A DNA stretch of 25,631 nt from Pseudomonadota bacterium (GTDB lineage Bacteria; Pseudomonadota; Gammaproteobacteria; Burkholderiales; SHXO01), in assembly GCA_023430065.1 (NCBI GenBank), contig JAEZCG010000001.1:1-25631 (forward strand), written 5' to 3'. Position 1 is the first letter of the stretch. Every line of letters begins with the position of its first letter. The position numbers and the translations under genes were made by a program. The notes below the pieces were generated by a model. That model was not told where the DNA came from and searched no databases. It saw only the letters and a list, made by a program, of their open reading frames with translations. This document shows, one piece after another, positions 8,867 to 19,598 of the stretch.

Positions 8867-10093
8867 ATGACCAAGACTTTCGACGTCAGCCCTTTGCTGC
8901 GCTCCGACCTGCCCCCCGCCGCCCTGAAATGGACGGGTTTTCCCAAATACAACTTCGTGGGCGGGCACAACGATGCGGACAGCGTACCGGTCGCGGATCT
9001 GGTTGCAGCAGCGACCCGCGTCCTGAATCGCGAAGGCAGCACGCTGTCGATGTACGGCCTGCACAGCGGGCCGCTGGGATACCGGCCGCTGCGCGAGTTC
9101 CTTGCAGACAAGCTCGCGCGCGATGCGGGCATCCGCTGCAGCCCGGACGAGATCCTGATCACGTCTGGATCGCTACAAGGCCTGGATCTGGTGAACAGCG
9201 TATTCGTCGGACCTGGCGATGCCGTCATCGTCGAGGAGATGACCTATGCCGGCACGATCACTCGTCTCCAGCGTATGGGGGCGCGGATCGTCGGCGTTCC
9301 GGTGGACGCGCAGGGGTTGAGCGCGCACGCGCTGCGGTCGGCGCTCGAAGCCCTGCGTGCAGAAGGTGTGCGTCCAAAGTTCATCTACACCATTCCGACC
9401 GTGCAGAACCCAACCGCCACGGTGATGCCGGAAGCGCGCCGGCGCGAGATCCTGGCGCTCTCCACCGAGTTCGGCGTGCCGATCTTCGAGGACGAGTGCT
9501 ACGCCGATCTGGTGTGGGACGGCGAGCGCCCGCAGGCCCTGCGCGGCATGGTCGACGACGATCAGGTCGTCCACATCGGTTCGTTCTCCAAGTCGATCGC
9601 TCCCGCGCTGCGCCTGGGTTACATCGTGGCCAGCTGGGCGCTCATGAGCCGCATCCTGCCGATGAAGACCGACGGCGGCTCCGGCGCGCTCGAGCAGATG
9701 GTGCTGGCCGAGTACTGCCGCGAGCACTTCACGCCGCACGTCGCCGCGCTGCGCCGGACGCTGCGAGGCAAGGCCGAGGCGTTGATGGCCGCCCTGCGCG
9801 CGCGGTTCGGCAATGCCGTCGAGTTCGAGGATCCCGCGGGGGGGATCTTCCTATGGGTGAAGTTCCCGGCGACGGTGGACACCACGCGGCTGGCCCAGCT
9901 CGCGCTGCAGGCCGGCGTGGCCATCAACCCCGGTGCGGAGTGGATGACCGACATGCAGGCCGGCAAGGTGCGAGCGCGCATCTGCTTTGCGCACTCGCCG
10001 GCCGAGAACATCCGCGAAGGGATCGGCGTGCTGGCGGAGGTCTGTCACCGGGAGTTCGGGGTGCCGGTGCGGGAGGCCAAGGGGCACCGGTAG
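8867..10093 (+). CDS. PLP-dependent class I/II aminotransferase (2-aminoadipate / MocR-like type)
   Basis: 408-residue fold-type I PLP enzyme resembling 2-aminoadipate (LysN-type) aminotransferases and the catalytic domains of MocR regulators. Visible residues are YGLHSGPLGYRPLRE (63-77, substrate side), ITSGSLQGLDL (98-108, PLP phosphate), Asn181 in QNPTA, Asp209/Tyr212 in FEDECYADL and the Schiff-base Lys242 in GSFSKSIAPALRLGY. An Arg in VRARICF near the C-terminus would bind the substrate carboxylate. No GntR DNA-binding domain precedes it, so it is an enzyme. The ATG at 8867 is chosen as the first start past the divergent gene and gives the standard length. The family transfers amino groups from aromatic, branched or 2-aminoadipate donors to 2-oxo acids. 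Its link to the divergent sugar-acid genes is by position only. Confidence 0.9.
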   Translation: MTKTFDVSPLLRSDLPPAALKWTGFPKYNFVGGHNDADSVPVADLVAAATRVLNREGSTLSMYGLHSGPLGYRPLREFLADKLARDAGIRCSPDEILITSGSLQGLDLVNSVFVGPGDAVIVEEMTYAGTITRLQRMGARIVGVPVDAQGLSAHALRSALEALRAEGVRPKFIYTIPTVQNPTATVMPEARRREILALSTEFGVPIFEDECYADLVWDGERPQALRGMVDDDQVVHIGSFSKSIAPALRLGYIVASWALMSRILPMKTDGGSGALEQMVLAEYCREHFTPHVAALRRTLRGKAEALMAALRARFGNAVEFEDPAGGIFLWVKFPATVDTTRLAQLALQAGVAINPGAEWMTDMQAGKVRARICFAHSPAENIREGIGVLAEVCHREFGVPVREAKGHR

Positions 10094-10195
10094 CATCAAA
10101 GCGATGTGGGGCGCGAGTTCCAGCGCAACATCCGGAGTGGCTGCGCATTGACTGCGCGGCATACTGGTCCGGCGATGCAACCCATCGGAGGACAC

Positions 10196-11314
10196 ATGAA
10201 GAGCACGAGAGGCGAAGCCGCGGTCGGGCTCGATCGCGTGGCATGTTGGCAGGCCGTCGTCGAGCGCGACGCAGACGCGGACGGGCGCTTCGTCTACGCA
10301 GTACGCACCACCGGCGTGTTCTGCCGTCCCTCCTGCGGGGCGCGGCGGCCCCGGGAAGACAATGTTGCGTTCTACGCCACCCCGATGGCGGCGCGGCGCG
10401 CGGGCTTTCGCGCGTGCAAGCGCTGCCGCCCCGAGTCGCCGCCGGCCTCACGACACGTGGAGGCGATCGCCCTCGCCTGCCGGCTGATCGAATCGTCGGA
10501 GCAGGCACCTTCTCTGCGCGAACTGGCACAGCAAGCCGGCCTCGGACCACATTACTTTCAGCGCACCTTCAAGGCCATCATCGGTGTCAGCCCGAAGGCA
10601 TATGCGCAGCGCGTGCGCACGACACGTCTGCAGGGTGCACTGACGCGCGCCTCGCGCATCACCGATGCATGCTATGACGCCGGCTACGGGTCGAGCGGGC
10701 GCTTCTACGAATCGGCGACAGGAATTCTCGGCATGACTCCCAGACAGTATCGGGACGGCGCGCACGGACTCGTGCTGCACTTCGCGTTGGCGCAATGCTC
10801 GCTCGGCGCAATCCTCGTCGCGGCGACTGACCGGGGCGTATGCGCGATTCTGCTCGGCGACGAACCGGAGGCGCTGCTGCGCGAGTTACACGAACGCTTT
10901 CCCAGAGCGGAACTGCGCGGCGGCGATGTGGCATTCGAGCGGCTGGTCGCACGCGTCATCGCGCTGGTGGAGCGCCCCGGCGCAGCCCACGACCTGCCGC
11001 TGGACATTCGCGGCACGGCGTTCCAGCAGAAGGTATGGGCCGCGCTGCGCGGCGTGCCGGCCGGTCGCACGGCGACCTACACGCAGATCGCTCGGCAAAT
11101 CGGTTCGCCCCGCGCGGTGCGTGCCGTGGCCGCGGCCTGCGCGGCGAACCCACTCGCCGTTGCCGTCCCGTGTCACCGCGTGGTCAGGCTGGATGGCGAC
11201 CTGGCAGGGTACCGATGGGGACTGGCGCGCAAGCAGGAACTGCTGGACCGGGAAAGGAAGGATGCAGCTACGTTCAGCAAACCCGACCCTTTCGGAAACG
11301 GCGAGCGGTCGTAG
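10196..11314 (+). CDS. ada: Ada: methyl-response regulator and O6-methylguanine-DNA methyltransferase
   Basis: 372-residue bifunctional Ada. The N-terminal zinc domain shows Cys43-Cys47 (FCRPSC) and Cys74-Cys77 (CKRC), the four ligands including the acceptor for methylphosphotriester methyl groups. An AraC-type HTH follows (about 95-180; LRELAQQAGLGPHYFQRTFK). The C-terminal MGMT domain carries the PCHRV acceptor Cys at 326 and is followed by DLAGYRWGLARK. The protein repairs alkylated DNA by suicidal methyl transfer. When methylated in its N-domain it activates its own promoter in known systems. The ATG at 10196 is preceded by GGAGGA and gives the expected N-terminus. AAAGCG at 10098-10103 resembles the core of the Ada A-box about 95 bases upstream. 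No alkB follows; the next gene is on the opposite strand. Confidence 0.96.
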   Translation: MKSTRGEAAVGLDRVACWQAVVERDADADGRFVYAVRTTGVFCRPSCGARRPREDNVAFYATPMAARRAGFRACKRCRPESPPASRHVEAIALACRLIESSEQAPSLRELAQQAGLGPHYFQRTFKAIIGVSPKAYAQRVRTTRLQGALTRASRITDACYDAGYGSSGRFYESATGILGMTPRQYRDGAHGLVLHFALAQCSLGAILVAATDRGVCAILLGDEPEALLRELHERFPRAELRGGDVAFERLVARVIALVERPGAAHDLPLDIRGTAFQQKVWAALRGVPAGRTATYTQIARQIGSPRAVRAVAAACAANPLAVAVPCHRVVRLDGDLAGYRWGLARKQELLDRERKDAATFSKPDPFGNGERS

Positions 11315-11357
11315 CGCTTGGGGCACGACCGGACAGGCGTTTCGCGCCGGATTGCGA

Positions 11358-11774
11358 TCAGCCCATGAGGCGGGCGAATGCGGCCAGCTCGTCGCGCACG
11401 CTCTCGGCGGCCTTTGCTTCCATCTCCACGTAACGGCGCAGCACGTCCTGCCCCAGTTCCGTGACCCGTGCGCCACCCCCGTGCTGACCGCCGGTGAGCG
11501 TTTCGACCAGCGGCGACTTGAAGCACTGGTTCATGGTGTCGACCAGCAGCCACGCCCGGCGATAGGACATACCGAGCGTGCGCGCGGCCGCGGAGATCGA
11601 GCCGGTCGCCTCGATCGCACGCAGGAGATCGGCCTTGCCCGGGCCCATCGCGATTGCCTTGCGGAACATGATGCGGATCTGCGGGCCGTCCGGCTTGCGC
11701 GCGGAGGCCACTGCGCCCTTGGCGGGAACCGACCCGCCGCGCGCGCGCTTTCCAGGCCGGGTGTCGAGAGCCAT
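11358..11774 (-). CDS. modE: ModE-type winged-helix regulator without molybdate-binding domain
   Basis: 138-residue protein consisting of a basic, Ala/Pro-rich leader (1-35) and the ModE/LysR-like winged helix: KADLLRAIEATGSISAAARTLGMSYRRAWLLVDTMN (positions 47-82), then LTGGQHGGGARVTELG for the wing. The ~120-residue C-terminal Mop (TOBE) pair that binds molybdate in E. coli ModE (262 residues) is absent. This short form would therefore need another way to sense molybdate, or acts constitutively. The ATG at 11774 lies 8 bases after the moaE stop, so the gene is the last member of moaD-moaE-modE and is probably translationally coupled. Its likely targets are the divergent moa promoters at 12541-12716. 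A longer frame upstream overlaps moaE and is rejected. Confidence 0.85.
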   Translation of the reverse strand: MALDTRPGKRARGGSVPAKGAVASARKPDGPQIRIMFRKAIAMGPGKADLLRAIEATGSISAAARTLGMSYRRAWLLVDTMNQCFKSPLVETLTGGQHGGGARVTELGQDVLRRYVEMEAKAAESVRDELAAFARLMG

Positions 11775-11782
11775 CGACGCGG

Positions 11783-12235
11783 CTACTGCTGCCAGCGTTG
11801 CGCGGCCGCGTCGTCGCTTTCGCGCGCGTCCACCCAACGGCCGCCGGTCGAGGTCTGTTCCTTCTTCCAGAACGGTGCCTGGGTCTTGAGGTAATCCATC
11901 ACGAACTCGCATGCCGAGAAGGCTTCGCCGCGATGTGCGCTTGTGACGACCACCAGCACGATCTGGTCGAGCGGGCGCATGGTTCCCACCCGGTGCACCA
12001 CCAGCACGTCGACGATGTCCCAGCGCGCCTTCGCCTCGTCGACGATGCGTTCGAGCGCGCGCTCCGTCATCCCCGGGTAGTGCTCGAGGGTCATCTCGGC
12101 CACGCGATCGCCCTCGTTGAGGTCGCGCACGAGCCCGATGAAGCTGGCGATCGCCCCGATGCGAGGATTGCCCTCACGCATCGCTGCCATCTCCCTTGCG
12201 ATGTCGAAGTCGTCCGTCTGAACGCGCACGGGCAT
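11783..12235 (-). CDS. moaE: Molybdopterin synthase catalytic subunit MoaE
   Basis: 150-residue large subunit of molybdopterin synthase. With thiocarboxylated MoaD it inserts two sulfurs into cyclic pyranopterin monophosphate to give molybdopterin in the cytoplasm. Family features seen are GAIASFIGLVRD (27-38), LEHYPGM (50-56), HRVGTM (81-86), AHRGEAF (100-106) and the catalytic Lys117 and Lys124/125 in YLKTQAPFWKKE. The length is standard. The ATG at 12235 begins two bases after the moaD stop. Its Shine-Dalgarno sequence GGGAGG lies inside the codons for MoaD's terminal Gly-Gly, so the two subunits are tightly coupled in translation. modE follows after 8 bases. The ~20 residues after TGGRW are a somewhat extended Asp/Ala/Gln tail. 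Confidence 0.97.
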   Translation of the reverse strand: MPVRVQTDDFDIAREMAAMREGNPRIGAIASFIGLVRDLNEGDRVAEMTLEHYPGMTERALERIVDEAKARWDIVDVLVVHRVGTMRPLDQIVLVVVTSAHRGEAFSACEFVMDYLKTQAPFWKKEQTSTGGRWVDARESDDAAAQRWQQ

Positions 12236-12237
12236 GC

Positions 12238-12540
12238 TCAGCCTCCCGTCACCGGCGGAAAGATGGCGACCTCGTCGCCGCTGCGCAGCACGGTGTCCTC
12301 GCGCGCCATGTCCTGGTTCACGGCCACGCGCACGGGCCGTCCGGCAGCGAGTTCCTTCTCCCAGGCCCCGCCCCGCGCGACGAGTGCCTGGCGCAGCGTT
12401 GCCACACTCGGTGCCGCACCGGGCACCGCCAGCTCTTCGCGCTCGGCCCCCAGCGCCTCGCGCAGCCGCGCGAAGTACAGCACCGTGACCTTCACGTCCG
12501 CCTGGGCCGCAAGCCCTTTGAACACGTCGGAGTTGTCCAT
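12238..12540 (-). CDS. moaD: Molybdopterin synthase sulfur-carrier subunit MoaD
   Basis: Ubiquitin-fold sulfur carrier ending in FPPVTGG; the C-terminal Gly-Gly is adenylated and thiocarboxylated before sulfur transfer in MoaE. The core begins VKVTVLYFARLREALG and includes RVAVNQD and GDEVAIFPPV, all typical. The start is uncertain. ATG 12540 gives 100 residues. GTG at 12495 (codon 16) would give 85 residues, the usual family length, with AGGCGG just upstream. The ATG at 12570 overlaps the proposed -10 box and is unlikely. ATG 12540 is kept because it leaves a ~20-base leader after the predicted transcript start. First gene of moaD-moaE-modE; the MoeB/ThiF-type activator is not in the window. 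Confidence 0.93.
   Translation of the reverse strand: MDNSDVFKGLAAQADVKVTVLYFARLREALGAEREELAVPGAAPSVATLRQALVARGGAWEKELAAGRPVRVAVNQDMAREDTVLRSGDEVAIFPPVTGG
12242..12247 (-). promoter_or_regulatory. moaE ribosome site inside the moaD Gly-Gly codons
   Basis: GGGAGG spans the GGA GGC codons of MoaD's essential C-terminal Gly-Gly and stands six bases before the moaE ATG. One sequence therefore serves both the protein tail and translation of the partner subunit. Confidence 0.75.
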
Positions 12541-12555
12541 GTCTGCCGGTGATCT

Positions 12556-12577
12556 CGTTGTATACGGCATTATACGG
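12556..12577. promoter_or_regulatory. Candidate operator: GTATA-N6-TATAC palindrome (ModE-like)
   Basis: GTATA (12560-12564) and TATAC (12571-12575) form a perfect inverted repeat with a 6-base spacer, inside CGTTGTATACGGCAT and onward. It overlaps the minus-strand -10 box of moaD-moaE-modE. The TATA-type half sites and 6-7-base spacing resemble known ModE boxes, and a modE gene lies in the controlled operon. Binding by this ModE is inference. Confidence 0.5.
12569..12574 (-). promoter_or_regulatory. Candidate -10 box of the moaD-moaE-modE promoter
   Basis: A perfect TATAAT on the minus strand, 28 bases before the moaD ATG at 12540. The -35 position (GTGCCC) is poor. The palindrome at 12560-12575 covers this box. 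Confidence 0.5.
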
Positions 12578-12678
12578 GTGAGTCCCGGCGCGGGCACCCC
12601 GCCCGGCACGCTCGCGATTCCGTAATCACGCGTCTGCGACAGGGGCAAGTGCGACTCGTGCGACACGGTGCACCCCGG

Positions 12679-12684
12679 TATAAT
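12679..12684 (+). promoter_or_regulatory. Candidate -10 box of the moaA-moeA-mobA promoter
   Basis: A perfect TATAAT in GGTATAATCGTTATTCC, 32 bases before the moaA ATG; the -35 region is weak. The surrounding GTATAAT..CGT.AT pattern resembles the sequence around the divergent moaD -10 box. The leader would be only about 26 bases, too short for a molybdenum-cofactor riboswitch. Confidence 0.5.
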
Positions 12685-12716
12685 CGTTATTCCTCAACGG
12701 GATCAGCGGTTCGACG

Positions 12717-13802
<1,086 letters not shown>

Positions 13803-13827
13803 CCAGCCCCCAGGTTCGGTCACCGCA

Positions 13828-15090
13828 ATGCCCAATGCACTCTCTGTCCTCACCCAGGACTCCGATTACGATCCGAACTCGATGCCGGTTGCAAAGGCAC
13901 GCGAGTACATCCGCGCATTCCTCACGCCGGTGAGCGGCACGGAGCGTCTGCACGTTCGCTCGTGCCTCGGACGGGTGCTGGCCGAGCACGTCGTCTCGGG
14001 CATCGACGTGCCGGCGCACGACAATTCGGCGATGGACGGCTACGCCTTCCGCCACGCGGATCTCGGCCAAGCGGGCGCGACCCTCGCGGTGATCGGCACC
14101 GCGTTCGCCGGCCGTCCGTTCCCGGAGCAGGTGCAGGCAGGGCAGGCGGTACGCATCATGACCGGCGGAGTGATGCCGGCAGGTGCCGATACCGTCGTCA
14201 TGCAGGAGCGCGTCTCCGCCGCCGACGGCAAGGTGATCGTCCCGGGCGGTCAGCAGAAGGGTCAGAACGTGCGCCGCGCCGGAGGTGACATCCGCAAGGG
14301 TGGCATCGTGTTTCCGCGTGGACAACTCTTGCGGCCAGCCGAGATCGGCATGCTCGTCTCGCTGGGCATCGGCGAGGTCGGGGTCTACCGCCGCCTGCGC
14401 GTGGCCTTTTTCTCCACCGGCGACGAGCTGGTCGGCATCGGCCAGCCCCTCGGTCCAGGCCAGATCTACGACAGCAATCGCTACACGATTCATGCCATGC
14501 TCAGTCGGCTGGGAATCGACGCGCTGGATCTCGGCGTGGTGCGAGACGACCCTGCCCTGATCCGAAGGACGTTCGCGGAGGCGGCGCAGATCGCCGATGT
14601 CGTCATCACCAGTGGTGGCGTCTCCGTGGGCGAAGCCGACTTCGTCAAGCAGATCCTGAACGAATTGGGTGAAGTCCTGTTCTGGAAGATCGCCATGCGC
14701 CCCGGGCGGCCCCTCGCCTATGGGAAACTCGGCACGGCACACTTCTTCGGCCTTCCGGGCAATCCCGTGTCGGCGATGGTCACGTTCTACCAGTTCGTGC
14801 GCGATGCGCTGCTGGTGCTGATGGGTGTGCCGCAGCCTTCGCCGATTCCCACCCTGCGCGTGACGTGCACCTCGCCGATCAAGAAGGCGCCGGGGCGGAC
14901 CGAGTTCCAGCGTGGCATCCTGAGCCGCGGCGAAGACGGGCGCTGGAGCGTGCGCACTACCGGCGACCAGGGCTCGCAGATCCTGTCGTCCATGGGTCAG
15001 GCGAACTGCTTCATCGTCCTTCCCGATGAGCAGGGCAACATGGACCCGGGATGCGAAGTCGACGTCCAGGTCCTGGAAGGCATTATCTGA
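13828..15090 (+). CDS. moeA: Molybdopterin molybdenumtransferase MoeA
   Basis: 420-residue MoeA, which inserts molybdate into adenylylated molybdopterin. Motifs in order: DNSAMDGYA (65-73), RIMTGGVMPAGADTVV (109-124), FFSTGDEL, GQIYDSNRY, TSGGVSVGEADF, FWKIAMRPGRPLAYG and FFGLPGNPVSA, then the C-terminal beta-barrel domain IV. The length is normal. The ATG at 13828 lies 25 bases after the moaA stop and begins MPNALSVL. The next gene, mobA, starts within its last codons. No MogA or MoaB adenylyltransferase is seen here, so that step must be encoded elsewhere. Confidence 0.97.
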   Translation: MPNALSVLTQDSDYDPNSMPVAKAREYIRAFLTPVSGTERLHVRSCLGRVLAEHVVSGIDVPAHDNSAMDGYAFRHADLGQAGATLAVIGTAFAGRPFPEQVQAGQAVRIMTGGVMPAGADTVVMQERVSAADGKVIVPGGQQKGQNVRRAGGDIRKGGIVFPRGQLLRPAEIGMLVSLGIGEVGVYRRLRVAFFSTGDELVGIGQPLGPGQIYDSNRYTIHAMLSRLGIDALDLGVVRDDPALIRRTFAEAAQIADVVITSGGVSVGEADFVKQILNELGEVLFWKIAMRPGRPLAYGKLGTAHFFGLPGNPVSAMVTFYQFVRDALLVLMGVPQPSPIPTLRVTCTSPIKKAPGRTEFQRGILSRGEDGRWSVRTTGDQGSQILSSMGQANCFIVLPDEQGNMDPGCEVDVQVLEGII

Positions 15091-15656
15091 CTCGCCCGGC
15101 GATCACCGGCCTGATCCTCGCGGGCGGACGCGGACGTCGCATGGGCGGCGTCGACAAGGGCTGGATCCAGTTCGAGGGCAGCACGCTGATCGAGCGAGTC
15201 ATCGAGCGCTTCGCCCCGCAGGTCGATCGCCTGGTCATCAGTGCGAATCGTCATGCCGAACGCTATGCGGCACTAGGCCATCCCGTCGTCGGCGATGTCC
15301 TGGCGGACTTTCCCGGTCCCCTGGCAGGCCTCCATGCCGCCTTCGACGCGACACCTCACGACTGGCTCGCGACCTGCCCTTGCGATTCGCCCTGGCTGCC
15401 ACTCGACCTGGTCGATCGTCTCTGGAAGGGGTGTGCCCAGGCACAGGCGCAGGCCGCCATCGCGCGAACGAAGCATGGCTCCCATCCGGTCTTCGCGCTC
15501 GTGCAACGCGGCGTCAGCACCCGTCTCGATGCCTATCTACGCGGCAGTGGCCGGCGCGTGGGCGATTGGTATCGGACGCTGCGCTGCGTGGAGGTGGAAT
15601 TCCCGGACGAGGAGGCGTTTCGCAATCTCAATGCCCCCGGGGACCTGCCAACCTAG
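15051..15656 (+). CDS. mobA: Molybdenum cofactor guanylyltransferase MobA
   Basis: 201-residue nucleotidyltransferase that attaches GMP from GTP to Mo-molybdopterin, giving the MGD cofactor of DMSO-reductase-type enzymes. The N-terminal signature is LILAGGRGRRMGGVDKG (21-37), with the phosphate-binding loop and Asp35-Lys36. Mg2+-binding Asp is in TCPCDSP, and GSHPVFAL follows. The only conventional start before the signature is ATG 15051, which overlaps moeA by 40 bases in another frame, implying coupled translation. A CTG at 15087 directly before TRPAIT is an alternative. The presence of mobA predicts that the organism has bis-MGD enzymes such as nitrate reductase or formate dehydrogenase. 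A 93-bp spacer after its stop holds no visible gene; ftsB converges. Confidence 0.94.
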   Translation: MRSRRPGPGRHYLTRPAITGLILAGGRGRRMGGVDKGWIQFEGSTLIERVIERFAPQVDRLVISANRHAERYAALGHPVVGDVLADFPGPLAGLHAAFDATPHDWLATCPCDSPWLPLDLVDRLWKGCAQAQAQAAIARTKHGSHPVFALVQRGVSTRLDAYLRGSGRRVGDWYRTLRCVEVEFPDEEAFRNLNAPGDLPT

Positions 15657-15749
15657 CGTCAGACGGCGGCGCCGGAGCGGATCAGCACGTTCATGCCCAG
15701 CCGCCCCGCCCCATCGGTGCGGGCCGGATCCAGCGTCTCGAGCAGCGGA

Positions 15750-16049
15750 TCAGCGAGACGAGACCGCCGCCTGGCGAGCGGGTTCGATCAACCGATAGAA
15801 GATCTCGTCCTGCTTGATCATCCCCAACTCGCTGCGCGCGCGCTCCTCGACCGCTTCGTGGCCGGTCCTGAGGTCGCGCACCTCGGCCTCGAGTGCGGCA
15901 TTTCGCTGCCGCAACTGCTCGTTGTGCGTCTGTGCGATCTGAACTTCCTGGCGCAACTGCCACACGCGCAGCCAGCCGCCCTTGCCGAACCAGAGCGGCG
16001 TCTGGATCGCGGCGATCAGCAGGACGAGGGCGATGGCGAGGATACGCAT
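15750..16049 (-). CDS. ftsB: Cell division protein FtsB
   Basis: 99-residue bitopic membrane protein: a single N-terminal transmembrane helix (about 2-17, ILAIALVLLIAAIQ), then a periplasmic coiled coil (about 30-65, Leu/Gln/Glu-rich), and ELGMIKQDEIFYRLIEP, the conserved FtsB C-terminal segment. FtsB joins FtsL and FtsQ at the division site and helps activate septal peptidoglycan synthesis. The ATG at 16049 begins at the helix and has GAGAGAAG upstream. A GTG at 16070 in the same frame would add seven residues and is less likely. Its place just downstream of eno on the same strand is the usual proteobacterial order. An imperfect inverted repeat occupies the 143-bp space between them. Confidence 0.93.
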   Translation of the reverse strand: MRILAIALVLLIAAIQTPLWFGKGGWLRVWQLRQEVQIAQTHNEQLRQRNAALEAEVRDLRTGHEAVEERARSELGMIKQDEIFYRLIEPARQAAVSSR

Positions 16050-16083
16050 GCTTCTCTCTTGGAGAACCACTTAGACGCACGTA

Positions 16084-16174
16084 ACACAGAGGCCACCGAG
16101 CAACACAGAGGAGCGCGCAACCTCGGCATCGCTGCAGGACCCTTCATCCTCTGTGGCCTCTGTTTCCTCTGTGT
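16084..16174. repeat. CACAGAGG-type imperfect inverted repeat between eno and ftsB
   Basis: The left arm has ACACAGAGG at 16084-16092 and CACAGAGG at 16104-16111; the right arm has CCTCTGTG at 16148-16155 and CCTCTGTGT at 16166-16174. The arms can pair into a long hairpin. The same vocabulary recurs at 18684-18864. The right arm (16152-16166, plus strand) matches the predicted IS110 target at 13 of 15 bases. Confidence 0.8.
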
Positions 16175-16192
16175 CAATCGTGGTCTGTCCCC

Positions 16193-18485
<2,293 letters not shown>

Positions 18486-18655
18486 GGCTCTACTCGATCC
18501 AATCTTGCAATAACTCGGGCGCGAAGCCCCAGCAACTGCTCGGATTTAAGCAAAGCGGGAAGCGGCCACCAAGCTCTGTGTCGGCTTGAACCAGGGCACA
18601 ATCGGCATACCACTTCCCTCCCGTCCTACACCAGCACAGTACCCCGGTACAGGAC
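18486..18655 (-). ncRNA. Candidate IS110 bridge RNA (target and donor guide RNA)
   Basis: The non-coding left end upstream of the transposase folds in the IS621 bridge RNA order. (a) 5' hairpin GTCCT...AGGAC (18655-18623) with inner GTACC/GGTAC. (b) Target-binding loop closed by GGGAAGTGG/CCGCTTCCC (18618-18610 with 18565-18557), starting with ATGCCG as I recall for IS621, with a small GGUU-CA-AGCC inner hairpin. (c) 3' donor hairpin (about 18540-18502) followed by TTGCAAGATTGG, also as in IS621. Left target guide TGTGCCCT (18600-18593) and right guide GACACAGAG (18582-18574) meet at CT. Donor guides match both element ends. Length about 170 nt, as expected. Structure was worked out by eye. 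Confidence 0.75.
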
Positions 18656-18683
18656 AAAACTAAACGTACAAGGCCACAGCGGA

Positions 18684-18864
18684 GCACAGAGAACGGCCAC
18701 TGCAAGATGATGCGGTTTTCCTCTGTGTGCCTCGGTGTCGAGTGCGATTTGAAGTACTGCAAACCCGCCTGACACAGAGGGCACAGAAAAGCACACAGAA
18801 CGGCCACTGCAAGATGATGCGACTTTCCTCTGTGTGCCTCGGTGTCCTGCGTGTCGAGTGCGAT
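18684..18864. repeat. Tandem copy pair of a CACAGAGG-type dispersed repeat
   Basis: Copy 1 (18684-18747) and copy 2 (18791-18864) are near-identical and start 107 bases apart, sharing ACGGCCACTGCAAGATGATG and CCTCTGTGTGCCTCGGTGTC. Copy 2 has a 9-base insertion near its end. Each copy forms a hairpin; in copy 2 GCACACAGA (18791-18799) pairs perfectly with TCTGTGTGC (18829-18837). Between them lies GACACAGAGGGCACA (18771-18785), the perfect predicted target of the IS110 bridge RNA. No gene is seen in 18673-18884. Confidence 0.85.
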
Positions 18865-18884
18865 CCAGTGCCTTTGCCTTTCGA

Positions 18885-19597
<713 letters not shown>

Positions 19598-19598
<1 letters not shown>

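Noticed and set aside
12541..12716. Molybdenum cofactor riboswitch upstream of moaA
   Set aside because: The predicted moaA leader is only about 26 bases and the spacer lacks room for the structured aptamer after the -10 box.
18684..18864. CRISPR-like direct repeats
   Set aside because: Only two long units with a 107-base period, internally palindromic, with no spacers of uniform length and no cas genes.
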